Numbered from the stretch's first letter, positions 35,721-44,341 are shown. The stretch is 64,000 nucleotides of DNA from an uncultured Blautia sp. (GCA_934424575.1 CAKRXU010000009.1:1-64000), one strand, 5' to 3'. The notes: generated from the sequence alone by a model not told the origin. Translations and numbers: made by a program.

Positions 35721-36227
35721 TTACTTTGAATTCTCTTCTAGTATTTCCAAAAGATCGTGCAGACTTTCTTCCAAATCTTTCCCTTCTTCATCCAGAACAA
35801 CATCTGCATATTTCTCATATAATGGAGTACGTTCCTCGTACAGATCTTTTAATGTCTGGCCATCCTTTAACAGTACGCCTCTGCACTGCAGATTACCCAG
35901 ACGCTTCGCAAGGGAATCTAAAGATAATTTCAAATATACAACTGTTCCAATGGACTTCAGATGATTCATAGCCTCTTCACAGTACACTACGCTTCCGCCT
36001 GTCGCGATCACAGTATGATTTACATCGATAGAAGCATTGACACGGTTTTCAATTTCCTTGAATCCCATATATCCTTCTTCTTCAATGATCTCACGCAGAC
36101 GTCTTCTTTCCTGTTTCTGGATCAGAAGATCCGAATCAAGGAACTGATAGCCTAACACCTTTGCCAGTACAACGCCTATTGTGCTTTTGCCGACTCCAGG
36201 CATTCCTATCAATGTTATATTATTCAT
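35721..36227 (-). CDS. aroK: Shikimate kinase
   Basis: Phosphorylates shikimate in the aromatic amino acid pathway. 168 residues from the ATG at 36227, which puts the P-loop GMPGVGKST at residues 8-16, the normal place. LDSDLLIQKQ carries the substrate Asp, with Arg residues in RRLREIIEEEG and the conserved GGSVV segment. The longer frame to 36260 adds 11 residues with no better ribosome site. It stands apart from other aro genes, under its own promoter. Confidence 0.88.
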   Translation of the reverse strand: MNNITLIGMPGVGKSTIGVVLAKVLGYQFLDSDLLIQKQERRRLREIIEEEGYMGFKEIENRVNASIDVNHTVIATGGSVVYCEEAMNHLKSIGTVVYLKLSLDSLAKRLGNLQCRGVLLKDGQTLKDLYEERTPLYEKYADVVLDEEGKDLEESLHDLLEILEENSK

Positions 36228-36274
36228 AAAATGTCCGTTCTCCTGTTTGATTTCTCGCAAATTGCTTAACGCTC

Positions 36275-36303
36275 ATTTTATCATAAATACCTTATTTCTG
36301 CAA
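36275..36303 (-). promoter_or_regulatory. Promoter of aroK
   Basis: Minus-strand TTGCAG (36298-36303), 17-base spacer, TAAAAT (36275-36280), about 48 bases before the chosen start. Confidence 0.65.
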
Positions 36304-36320
36304 TCCCTCTTTGGAAAGGC

Positions 36321-36902
36321 TCATTTTTTCGCACTTTTTCTCCGTTTTTTGACACTATAGCCAAATGTGCCCAGTTTCTTTCCAATTCCCAGATATTCTC
36401 CATGGGAATATACCATCGGACGTGCGCGGTTAAGATCAAAACGGTTGTTTTCGTCCATGTACTCCTCATCCGCATGTACAGCAAGTACTTCTGCCAGGAA
36501 CATATCATGAGATCCCAGTTTCTTAACTTCTGTAACACAGCATTCTATAGATACCGGAGATTCTTTGATCATAGGTGCTTTGACAAATTCTGCCTTTTCT
36601 CTTGTAAGTCCTGTTTCTTTAAATTTATCAACATCTCTGCCAGAGCGGACACCACAATAATCCGTAGCTCTGGTAAGCTTCTCTGTCGTCAGATTGATTA
36701 CAAATTCTCCCGTTTCCATCAGCATATGATGAGAAAAACGGCTCGGACGAACAGAAATATAAACCATTGGAGGATTTGTGCAGATCGTACCTGTCCAGGC
36801 TACTGTTATAATATCATCCTGCCCTTTGCCATCTGTAACGCTCACCATAACCGCCGGGAGCGGATACAGCATATTCCCTGCTTTCCAGGTCTGTTTTGCC
36901 AT
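36321..36902 (-). CDS. Flavin reductase-like FMN-binding protein
   Basis: 193 residues. Split-barrel FMN-binding domain: YPLPAVMVSVTDGKGQDDIITVAWTG at the N terminus, CTNPPMVYISVRPSRFSHHM in the FMN-binding loop, EFVINLTTE, then a tail with KLGTFGY. Proteins of this group reduce or bind FMN as flavoredoxin-like electron carriers. It lies 31 bases downstream of the pyrophosphatase gene with no terminator between, so it may be co-transcribed. The partner is unknown. A basic KKRRKSAKK tail is unusual. Confidence 0.85.
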   Translation of the reverse strand: MAKQTWKAGNMLYPLPAVMVSVTDGKGQDDIITVAWTGTICTNPPMVYISVRPSRFSHHMLMETGEFVINLTTEKLTRATDYCGVRSGRDVDKFKETGLTREKAEFVKAPMIKESPVSIECCVTEVKKLGSHDMFLAEVLAVHADEEYMDENNRFDLNRARPMVYSHGEYLGIGKKLGTFGYSVKKRRKSAKK

Positions 36903-36933
36903 GATTTACAAATCCTCCTGTCTGTCTTTTGTT

Positions 36934-38601
36934 TTATGCATAATCACCGGACATCTGTGCTGCTTCCATCAGCGGCGGAATCAACTGTTTCTTACGTGAG
37001 ACTACGCCTTCGAGATAAAATGCATCGTTTTCCGGCTCCATCTTAAATGCGGTTTCTGCCATTTCACGACTCCCCTCTCCATAAAACAGCAGTTCCGTTG
37101 ACTGTGTCATAATATCCGTCAGCATGAAGTAAACTCTGGTGACACCATGGCGTCCGCATTCGCTTACCATGAACGGCAGCAGTCTTTCTTTGATCTCTTT
37201 GAGTTCTTCTGAATCCATAGAACTGATCTGTCCAACGCCAAAGCAGATATCACCTTCTGCAATAAATTTCTTGTAATCCTGATAAAAGATTTCTTCCGGT
37301 GATTTATCCTTGAGGTTGCTTCCTGCACGGAACATTTCCTTTGCAAACTGCTCAATGGAAATATCTGCGATCAGTGCCAGTGCTCCTGCTGCCATCTTAT
37401 CCTGCAGTGTGCAGGTTGGTGAACGGAACATCAGCGTATCTGAAATGATCGCTGCGCACAGAAGTCCTGCGATCTTAGGCGGGATCTCAAGTTTCTGTTC
37501 GCCATAGATCTGATACATGATCGTTCCGGTACATCCCACCGGCTGGTTACGGAAGCTGATCGGCTGAACCGTCTGCAGTGTTCCAAGTTTATGATGATCA
37601 ATGATCTCAAGAATGTCAGCCTTCTCAATATTGTCTACTGCCTGATCGATCTCATTATGGTCTACAAGAACTACCTGCTTCTTGTGCATGCCCAGGAAAT
37701 TACGTCTGGATATGGTCCCGATACATTTGCCCTTCTTGTTGATGACCGGGAATGCACGATGACGGTGCTTGATCATGACATCCTGGATATCATCTGTAAA
37801 ATCTTCGGTATTAAAAGTTACAAGATTTTCTGTTTTCATGATATATCTGACCGGAATACTCTGGTTGATCAGTCGCGCGATCGTAAAGGTATCATACGGG
37901 GAAGAAATAATGATGATATCCTTCTCATGTGCGAGTTTCATAACATTCTCTGATACCTGGATTCCAAGTCCCACGATAATACAGCTTACATTCTGGGAAA
38001 TCGCCTGAAGATGGTCCTCTTCTCTGTCTCCCATGATGATCATATCATCTTCTTCGATATATTCTTTCATTTTATCCGGGTTGGCAGTTCCTACCATAAC
38101 TCTTCCCTTGATAAAATATCCATGAGGATTTCCCTCGATCACTTCTCCGTCGATCGTCTCTGCGATCTTCTGATACTGTGTTCTTGCTCTGGAAAGAAGA
38201 TAGCTGTCAGTCGTATCCATATAGGTCTTCGCAATATCACCGATCGTGATCAGACCTTCCAGGGCACCTTCTTTATCTCTGATCGGAAGAGAAACAATGC
38301 TGTTCTCCTGCATGATATCCCATGCAGCTTTCAGTGACATTCCCTTGTCTGCATCCGGGCTCATACGGATATCCATGTCCTTGACCTGGGTTCCGATATT
38401 ACTCAGATATCCCGGCGGCTGAACTCCAAAACGGCTCAGCACATACTCTGTCTCCTCATTGATCTGTCCTGCGCGCTTCGGAATAAATTTCTGGTGCTGG
38501 CTTGTCCTGTTTTTGATGTCGCAGTATGCAATTGCCGAGCAGATAGAATCTGTATCCGGATTTTTATGTCCTATAACAAAAATTTTTTCCTGATTTTTCA
38601 T
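36934..38601 (-). CDS. Manganese-dependent inorganic pyrophosphatase with CBS and DRTGG domains
   Basis: Family II inorganic pyrophosphatase, hydrolysing PPi in the cytosol and regulated by adenine nucleotides through its insert. 555 residues from the ATG at 38601, with AAAGGA nine bases upstream. A longer frame would run into the S1 gene. DHH domain: IGHKNPDTDSICSAIAY at the start and DHHKLG in the second half. Between them lie two CBS motifs and a DRTGG-type domain (about 65-300). The C-terminal DHHA2 domain closes the active site. Known CBS-PPases of this type bind AMP/ADP or diadenosine tetraphosphate. Confidence 0.92.
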   Translation of the reverse strand: MKNQEKIFVIGHKNPDTDSICSAIAYCDIKNRTSQHQKFIPKRAGQINEETEYVLSRFGVQPPGYLSNIGTQVKDMDIRMSPDADKGMSLKAAWDIMQENSIVSLPIRDKEGALEGLITIGDIAKTYMDTTDSYLLSRARTQYQKIAETIDGEVIEGNPHGYFIKGRVMVGTANPDKMKEYIEEDDMIIMGDREEDHLQAISQNVSCIIVGLGIQVSENVMKLAHEKDIIIISSPYDTFTIARLINQSIPVRYIMKTENLVTFNTEDFTDDIQDVMIKHRHRAFPVINKKGKCIGTISRRNFLGMHKKQVVLVDHNEIDQAVDNIEKADILEIIDHHKLGTLQTVQPISFRNQPVGCTGTIMYQIYGEQKLEIPPKIAGLLCAAIISDTLMFRSPTCTLQDKMAAGALALIADISIEQFAKEMFRAGSNLKDKSPEEIFYQDYKKFIAEGDICFGVGQISSMDSEELKEIKERLLPFMVSECGRHGVTRVYFMLTDIMTQSTELLFYGEGSREMAETAFKMEPENDAFYLEGVVSRKKQLIPPLMEAAQMSGDYA

Positions 38602-38614
38602 TCCAGCCGTCCTT

Positions 38615-39529
38615 TCAATCCAGTTTGATATTTGCAAAGAGAGAGCCCAGTGTAGTGGTTGCCTCTTCTCCTGCATCTGGTACTTCATAAACTTCTTCTT
38701 CGATTTCCTTCGCCATCATATCAGATGCTTCCTTAATGCTGAGACTGAGCTTTCCGTCCTTGATCGCAGTGACTTTGACTTTGACCTTGTCTCCTACAGC
38801 AAGAACCTCTGACGGTTTCTTGATCCTCTTCTCGCAGATCTGAGAAATATGCACCAGACCGGAAAGTCCGTTTCCAAGATCTACAAATGCACCATATGGC
38901 TGAAGGCTCTCTACTGTTCCCTCGGTGATAAGCCCGATCTCAAGGTTTGAAACTTTGTTTCTGCGTTCTTCTTCTGCCTTCTCACGGAGAATTTCCTTAG
39001 CAGAAAGAATCAGTTTCTTACTTTCTTTATCAACATCGATGACCTGTACCTGAATCGGTTTGTTCAGATATGCCTCTGTATCCTCAACATATCCAAGAGC
39101 AAGTTTGGATGCCGGGATAAAACCTCTGACACCTTCTACATAAGCGATAACGCCGGCGTTTGTGATTCCCTTTACTACAACATCCAGAACCTCTCCAGAT
39201 TCCTTTAATTCTTTCAGTTTATCCCATGCAAGGATGTCCACTGCTTCCACTCTCGAGAGCAGGATATTTCCATTTCCGTCATCTTTGCGGATCACGGTAG
39301 CCTGGATCTCGTCCCCTTCCTGGACATTTTCTTTGAGGTTAAATCCTGGCTCTCTGCTGAAATTCTCTGCCGGGATCACACCTTCTGCATAATATTTGAG
39401 ATCGAGGATCACTTCTTTTTCATCCACACTGATCACAGTTCCAGTGAGAATATCACCTTCCTCGATTGTTTTCATGGAAGCTTCCAGTTCTTTTTCATAA
39501 TCTTTCATTGACTCAGACATAGTCTGCAA
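38615..39529 (-). CDS. S1 RNA-binding domain protein (ribosomal protein S1 homologue)
   Basis: 304 residues with three S1 repeats at about 21-90, 105-175 and 190-262. The third has the classic GLITEGTVESLQPYGAFVDLGNGLSGLVHISQI. The C terminus is acidic. Short S1 homologues in Clostridia and Bacilli (YpfD-like) bind mRNA and associate variably with ribosomes. It is 13 bases upstream of the pyrophosphatase gene and first in that operon. Confidence 0.9.
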   Translation of the reverse strand: MQTMSESMKDYEKELEASMKTIEEGDILTGTVISVDEKEVILDLKYYAEGVIPAENFSREPGFNLKENVQEGDEIQATVIRKDDGNGNILLSRVEAVDILAWDKLKELKESGEVLDVVVKGITNAGVIAYVEGVRGFIPASKLALGYVEDTEAYLNKPIQVQVIDVDKESKKLILSAKEILREKAEEERRNKVSNLEIGLITEGTVESLQPYGAFVDLGNGLSGLVHISQICEKRIKKPSEVLAVGDKVKVKVTAIKDGKLSLSIKEASDMMAKEIEEEVYEVPDAGEEATTTLGSLFANIKLD

Positions 39530-39596
39530 TTCTCCTCTCGTATAAAAATCTATCTATATCGTCTATACTTTTGATCATTTTACTATAGTTAGTCTC

Positions 39597-39605
39597 ATTA
39601 TAGCA
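39597..39605 (-). promoter_or_regulatory. Extended -10 promoter of the S1 operon
   Basis: Minus-strand TGCTATAAT (39597-39605), about 68 bases before the S1 start and immediately after the T tract of the upstream terminator. No strong -35. Confidence 0.6.
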
Positions 39606-39626
39606 TATTTTATATACAGGAGGAAA

Positions 39627-39760
39627 TAAAAAAAGTCCCCGAAAAGGGACTCATAAACGAGGAGTGCCCCGGCAGTGGTTTACCGGGGCGATTATTATGA
39701 AAAAATTTATGTGTAATGAAGAACATTACAACGTCTGTTAGTGAAGTTCTCTTCGAACTG
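39627..39760 (-). ncRNA. Candidate small RNA ending in tandem hairpins
   Basis: This 410-base gap contains no convincing gene. On the minus strand an extended -10 TGTTATTAT (39766-39774) would start a transcript of about 130 bases. It contains GTTCGAAGAGAAC, the strong hairpin GCCCCGG/CCGGGGC (39666-39689), and the terminator AGTCCC/GGGACT (39634-39651) followed by seven T residues. An 83-codon frame here has no ribosome site and would encode the hairpins, so I do not call it a gene. Alternative: a long 3' UTR of the secreted-protein gene upstream. Confidence 0.45.
39634..39651 (-). terminator. Intrinsic terminator upstream of the S1 operon
   Basis: AGTCCC/GGGACT stem with a run of T residues (39627-39633 on the minus strand). 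Confidence 0.8.
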
Positions 39761-39939
39761 TACTTATAATAACAGTCGATTATGAACTTTTTATGAACAA
39801 ACAGTGAAGTTTCCGTATATTTGCACAATTTTATTTCTGCATATTCATTTTTTTTATTCAAATATACTATAAATTTCTGACTCCTCTATTTTTTATCCTG
39901 TGTGTTTTTCACAAACGCACTAGTGTCTTTCCTGTAAGG

Positions 39940-40401
39940 TCAGTTAAGGATGCTTCTGGCAAAATCGACCAGTTTACCAATGATTCCCTTGACATCTTCT
40001 TTGGTGATTCCAAGCTCATCCAGCTTGTTATAAATCTTATTTACCTGACTTCTCAGCTGGTCCTCATCCAGATCTGTATTCTTGAATTTATCATATAACT
40101 GGATCAGGGTCTGTTTTTCAGAGTCGGAAAGAGTAATTCCAGCACTTTCTGCCGCTACATCAAGTGCTGCTCCGATCTCATCATTTGTTACATCTACCTG
40201 ACCGAGAATCCCCTTCGCCTGAACGATCAGATCCACTACCTTATCCGGATCAGAAAGAAGTTCATCCACTCCATTATCCTGAAGGATCTCTACAGCCTGA
40301 TCAACTATGTCAGAACTGTCCTGTGCATAGACCATCGCCGGTGTTGTACATGCAAGAGCTCCTGCAAGAACAAGTGCACTGATTTTTTTGTTTATTTTCA
40401 T
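39940..40401 (-). CDS. Small secreted protein (DUF1002-like)
   Basis: 153 residues. Signal peptide MKINKKISALVLAGALACTT with a probable cut after VYA (about residue 26). The mature part is all-helical and acidic, with repeated DELL, LDVAAESAGITLSD and LDELGITKEDVKGIIGKLVDF segments. It resembles part of the DUF1002 secreted proteins of Clostridia and Bacilli (YpuA-like), but is shorter than most. AGGAGGT precedes the ATG. Monocistronic, between two intergenic stretches with hairpins. Function unknown. Confidence 0.72.
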   Translation of the reverse strand: MKINKKISALVLAGALACTTPAMVYAQDSSDIVDQAVEILQDNGVDELLSDPDKVVDLIVQAKGILGQVDVTNDEIGAALDVAAESAGITLSDSEKQTLIQLYDKFKNTDLDEDQLRSQVNKIYNKLDELGITKEDVKGIIGKLVDFARSILN

Positions 40402-40486
40402 TGTAATTACCTCCTGAATTCATGCATTTTCATGTGTCAGCCTGGATTTCACACCTGTTCCGATGCTTTTTCTCTCAGGCGAGCCC

Positions 40487-40495
40487 ATTATACCA
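40487..40495 (-). promoter_or_regulatory. Extended -10 promoter of the secreted-protein gene
   Basis: Minus-strand TGGTATAAT (40487-40495), giving a leader of about 75 bases. The -35 is not clear. The rest of the 40402-40762 gap holds a hairpin/short frame and the rsmA terminator. Confidence 0.6.
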
Positions 40496-40612
40496 CAGTT
40501 TTTTGATTATGCTGTAAAAATTTTTTATCCGGCTGGCATTCATAAAACTTTTGACCTTTGTTCACTGTTTTTTCATAACTTCAACACGATTCCATCATAA
40601 TTTCTGGATATA

Positions 40613-40694
40613 CTAAAACCATAAAAATAATACAGCCAACATTATTTTTATAATTTTCTTTTTCATATGTTGATAACCTGAAATGGTTATCAAC
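40613..40694 (-). other. 17-codon hydrophobic frame behind a perfect hairpin
   Basis: On the minus strand GGAGAG (about 40694-40699) is followed by a perfect 10-base hairpin GTTGATAACC/GGTTATCAAC (40669-40694), then an ATG at 40666 opening MKKKIIKIMLAVLFLWF and a stop at 40613. The frame looks like a bare signal/TM segment. It may be a leader peptide, a decayed gene start or chance; no promoter was identified. Confidence 0.25.
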
Positions 40695-40723
40695 TCTCCT
40701 TCCTTTTAAATTTAATAAATAAT

Positions 40724-40756
40724 AAAAAGCATCCGACCAGCCACCGGATGCTTTTT
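40724..40756 (-). terminator. Terminator of the rsmA transcript
   Basis: AAAAAGCATCCG (40724-40735) pairs perfectly with CGGATGCTTTTT (40745-40756), 9-base loop, T tract on the minus strand. Confidence 0.92.
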
Positions 40757-40762
40757 ATTTGC

Positions 40763-41638
40763 TTATTTATTTAATTTCGAAAATGCATCTGACAGTCTGG
40801 CAAACTGTTCCAGCGTCAGTGCTTCCCCTCTGACATTCAACGGAAGTCCGCATTCTGTGATCGCAGTTTCTACCTCTTCCCTGGAATATGGCAGTTCCTG
40901 TGAGTTCTTAAGACTGTTTGACAAAGTTTTTCTTCTCTGATTAAAAGATGCACGGATCAGACGGAACATTAATTTCTCATCCAGCGTTGTTACCGGCGGA
41001 TTCTGATGTCTCGTCAGACGGATCACCGCACTTCCAACCTTCGGCCGCGGCATAAAGCAGTTCGGCGGTACATTTGCAACGATCTTTGGTTCTGCATAAT
41101 ACTGTACAGCCAGCGAAAGTGCCCCATAATCCTTGGAACCAGGACCTGTCTGCATTCTGTCTGCAACTTCCTTCTGTACCATTACCGTGATCGAATCTAC
41201 CGGAACATGGCTCTCGAATAAGCCCATAATGATCGGTGTCGTAATGTAATACGGCAGATTTGCAACGACCTTGATCGGACGTCCCTGATTCTTCTCGTCT
41301 GCGATCTTACGTATATCTGTTTTGAGGATGTCTCCGTGAAGAACCGTTACATTGTCCCATTCCTTAAGTGTATCCTTAAGGATCGGAATCAGTGCATCAT
41401 CAATCTCAACTGCTGTTACCTCTCTTGCAGCCTCTGCAAGATACTGTGTCATCGTTCCGATTCCCGGTCCGATCTCCAGTACAAAATCGTCTTTGGTGAT
41501 CTCCGACGCTTCAATGATACGGTCCAGAACATGGGTATCGATCAGAAAATTCTGACCAAACCTTTTCTGGAATACAAAACCGTACTTTTGAAGGACTTCA
41601 ATGGTATATTTAGGATTTCCAAGATAAGGTCTGGCCAT
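40763..41638 (-). CDS. rsmA: 16S rRNA dimethyladenosine transferase (KsgA)
   Basis: Dimethylates two adjacent adenines (A1518/A1519, E. coli numbering) near the 3' end of 16S rRNA. 291 residues from the ATG at 41638, which has GAGGAG at good spacing; a GTG at 41653 overlaps the upstream stop. FGQNFLID, SAM motif EIGPGIGTMTQYL, acidic VEID, catalytic NLPYYITTPI and PRPKVGSAVIRL are all present. Directly downstream of the TPR/AAA-like gene and therefore probably on its transcript. Confidence 0.96.
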   Translation of the reverse strand: MARPYLGNPKYTIEVLQKYGFVFQKRFGQNFLIDTHVLDRIIEASEITKDDFVLEIGPGIGTMTQYLAEAAREVTAVEIDDALIPILKDTLKEWDNVTVLHGDILKTDIRKIADEKNQGRPIKVVANLPYYITTPIIMGLFESHVPVDSITVMVQKEVADRMQTGPGSKDYGALSLAVQYYAEPKIVANVPPNCFMPRPKVGSAVIRLTRHQNPPVTTLDEKLMFRLIRASFNQRRKTLSNSLKNSQELPYSREEVETAITECGLPLNVRGEALTLEQFARLSDAFSKLNK

Positions 41639-41652
41639 ATTTTCTCCTCTCA

Positions 41653-44256
41653 CTAATTAAAATCTTTCTCGTAAAGTACCAGGTATCCATCCTGATTTAC
41701 TTTTTTCTTGGAGATCAGTTTGCGAAGACCGCCTCTTGATTTGGCGATCGCATTGTCAATGATATCCTTGACCGCACCGATATTCATCGGCTGATCTTCC
41801 TTCTGGCTTGTGCTGATCAGGTTGTACAGAGACAGCATTGCCATCTGGTCGATAGTGTATCCGTTCTCTCTTGTATAGATCTTCGCAAAATTAACAAGTT
41901 CATCGTTGGTAAATACCGGAATATTGATCATAGATGTAAACTTAGATGTAAATTTCGGGAATCTTGCGATCAGTTTACGCATTCCGATCTTCTCATCCTC
42001 AATGATCACAATGAGTCCATCGGTACGGAATTCCATTGCTTTGTTCAGCTCGTTCACTGTTTCTTTGGTAAGCTGATTTGCATTTTCGATAACCAGGAAA
42101 CCGCCTGACATCTTGCTGACAATTTCAGCTACATTTTTACCATTGATCTGATCTGCAAATACATACGCAACTTTTGAAGCTTCCAGATTAAGTTCTTTGC
42201 AAATTGCCGGAATCAATCCAGAAATAAGTCTTGTCTTTCCTGTCTCACGACCACCCATTACAATGATATTACCAGTTCGTGAAGTCTTATCGGAAGCACA
42301 GATCTGAGCATCATAAAGAGCATCTACAATCTGTTCTCTTAAGCCTGGAACCTTTGCAAAATACGTAAAGAGTTTTTCTTCATCCTCTGTCATTTTCTTT
42401 TCTCTTGGGATGATATCTTTAGCTTTACGTTTCGGTTCAACTGTATAGAGCAACTGTTCCATATCATCATCTTCTATATCTTCCTGCTTGGATTTCTTAG
42501 AAGACTTTTTGGAATTTCCTTTTTTTACCTGCTCATCATACTGTTCTACAAACTCCTGCTCTTCTTCAAGATCGCTGACATTCTCCTCATTGAAATGCTC
42601 TTCTGAATCATCTTCCATCTCATAGTAATCCAGATCATCATAAATTTCATCTTCTAATTCAGATTTCTTAGGTGGACCATTCAGAAATTCTTCTTCGGCA
42701 CTGCGAAGATCTTCTTCTGTCATATAATCCTCAGAATGTTCCTCTGTAGTAGTCTCGGTTTCCTCCTGTACAGGTTCCTTAACTTCCGGTTCATCCGGGA
42801 TTTCAATTCCCTGTGCAGTTGCTGCTGCCAGAATTGTATCCTCCAGATTAAATTCAAAGCTCTGAGCATCATTAGAGTCATCTGCTCCCGGAAGGCATAT
42901 ATCAGGTGCTTTTGGAATCTCTGTATGTAATGGATTTTCCATTCCTACATTCTTCATTGCCTCTGGTATTTCAAGTTCAGGAAGTTTTTTCTCTTCTTCC
43001 TCATTCTGCTCCAGATCTTTAACTTCTTCTGATTCATCTTCCAGCTCAATTTCCATCTCTGGAATCTCTTCTGATTCGTTTTCCTCTGGTTCAGATGCCG
43101 CTTCTGGAAGTTCTTCCGTTTCTTCAGGTTCCATCTCTACTTCCGGAAGCTCTTCTGTATTTTGCTCTTCCTGTGTTTCTTCATTGTCGTTTTGAATTTC
43201 TTCTTCTGTAACTTCTTCAATCTTTTCTTCTATTGTACTGAAAATAGAAGTTCCAGGATTTTCCGGTGGCGGAATTATCGCATCTTCCGGTTCAAGTTCC
43301 AACACATTCTCTGGCTTTTCATCAGAAGAAATATCCTTGATCATCTCTTCCTGAACGTTTTCCGAAGAAGTGTCTTCTTCCTTCAGGAATTCTTCTGTTT
43401 CTTTTTTCTTTCCAGTAAAGATATCACGAATTCCTTTGGATATTTTTTCCTGAATGCTCTCTACACCATTGATATCACGCTCATCAATATCCACGCTATC
43501 AATCACCGGCGTATCATCATCTGGCAATGCAACTTCTGCTTCATTTTCTGTATCTTCTTCTGTTTCTGTATTCTCATTATCATGAGCTTCTGCCTTCTGT
43601 TTTACAATTTCATCCACTTTTTTAAGATTTGGAATAAACTGCTTATCATATTTTTCTTTTTCTTTACCAGTCAGCATGCCCATACGATTCTTAATATCCA
43701 GTGCTTTCATAACATATTTGCCATCACTGAACCAGAGAACCATTTCATCACAGAGATCCAGACATTTCTTAGTATCCCCTGCCTGATAATACAATTTTGC
43801 TAATTCATATGACCATCTCTCAGTGAATTCTTTTTCTTTATAATCCTCAAGAATTCTGATCTGTTCTTCTAATGGAGCCTGTTCTGCCTTGCGAATCTTA
43901 TATTTTAAGACATACTGAGTACTGTCATTAGGTGCAATCTCCAGAAACTCATTATAATACTCCATAGCCTCATCAATATCGTTCATCTTAAGAGATACTT
44001 CTATCAAACGATATAAGATGTTTCTTCCAATAGGCGCTCTGTGATAAGCCAGAAGAAAAATCTCCCTGCTATCCGCATATCTCTTATTCGCTGCATAAAT
44101 TTCTCCTACAACGCATAAGGTATGAACGTTCTTTACACGACGCCAGTCAATGCTGTCTACAACTTCCATCGCATCCTTATAGTTTTTCTTTTCTACAAGG
44201 CTGTTAATTTCTTCAAGTTTAATCCGAAATTCCTCTTTGTCCAATATTTTCACCAA
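41653..44256 (-). CDS. TPR / acidic-linker / SpoVK-CbbX-like AAA protein beside recF
   Basis: 867 residues, three parts. Residues about 10-215 are TPR-like helical repeats. Residues about 220-600 are a very acidic low-complexity linker (long E/D/P/S/T runs) with little hydrophobicity. Residues about 620-867 align by eye to the AAA module of SpoVK/CbbX proteins: P-loop GGRETGKTRL at 668, GGFLVIENANQL at 718, FRTDGLIVIIEDEK, and a C-terminal helical lid. The usual Walker B Asp-Glu pair is changed to Glu-Asn, so ATP hydrolysis may be lost. The start codon is uncertain (TTG 44256, GTG 44253, or a TTG four codons in). It has its own strong promoter and reads into rsmA. No named family recognised. 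Confidence 0.75.
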   Translation of the reverse strand: MVKILDKEEFRIKLEEINSLVEKKNYKDAMEVVDSIDWRRVKNVHTLCVVGEIYAANKRYADSREIFLLAYHRAPIGRNILYRLIEVSLKMNDIDEAMEYYNEFLEIAPNDSTQYVLKYKIRKAEQAPLEEQIRILEDYKEKEFTERWSYELAKLYYQAGDTKKCLDLCDEMVLWFSDGKYVMKALDIKNRMGMLTGKEKEKYDKQFIPNLKKVDEIVKQKAEAHDNENTETEEDTENEAEVALPDDDTPVIDSVDIDERDINGVESIQEKISKGIRDIFTGKKKETEEFLKEEDTSSENVQEEMIKDISSDEKPENVLELEPEDAIIPPPENPGTSIFSTIEEKIEEVTEEEIQNDNEETQEEQNTEELPEVEMEPEETEELPEAASEPEENESEEIPEMEIELEDESEEVKDLEQNEEEEKKLPELEIPEAMKNVGMENPLHTEIPKAPDICLPGADDSNDAQSFEFNLEDTILAAATAQGIEIPDEPEVKEPVQEETETTTEEHSEDYMTEEDLRSAEEEFLNGPPKKSELEDEIYDDLDYYEMEDDSEEHFNEENVSDLEEEQEFVEQYDEQVKKGNSKKSSKKSKQEDIEDDDMEQLLYTVEPKRKAKDIIPREKKMTEDEEKLFTYFAKVPGLREQIVDALYDAQICASDKTSRTGNIIVMGGRETGKTRLISGLIPAICKELNLEASKVAYVFADQINGKNVAEIVSKMSGGFLVIENANQLTKETVNELNKAMEFRTDGLIVIIEDEKIGMRKLIARFPKFTSKFTSMINIPVFTNDELVNFAKIYTRENGYTIDQMAMLSLYNLISTSQKEDQPMNIGAVKDIIDNAIAKSRGGLRKLISKKKVNQDGYLVLYEKDFN

Positions 44257-44274
44257 CTTTCCAAGATTATGAAC

Positions 44275-44303
44275 AGTGTAACATATGCTTATATGCTTGT
44301 CAA
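44275..44303 (-). promoter_or_regulatory. Promoter of the TPR/AAA-like gene
   Basis: Minus-strand TTGACA (44298-44303), 17-base spacer, TACACT (44275-44280). Transcription would start only about 10-15 bases before the likely start codon, giving a very short leader. Confidence 0.8.
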
Positions 44304-44341
44304 AACTCTTTATTACGCTTTTTTTTCGTAAAAAATCTCAT

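Noticed and set aside
38602..38688. N-terminal extension of the pyrophosphatase
   Set aside because: It would overlap the S1 gene and adds non-conserved residues; the ATG at 38601 has AAAGGA and starts the DHH motif at the normal distance.
39610..39861. 83-codon minus-strand frame
   Set aside because: It covers two hairpins and a terminator and has no ribosome site or homology; explained better as a small RNA or UTR.
42736..43803. Long plus-strand frames rich in Phe, Cys and Leu opposite the acidic protein
   Set aside because: They are antisense reflections of GAA/GAT-rich codons in the acidic linker and have no ribosome sites.
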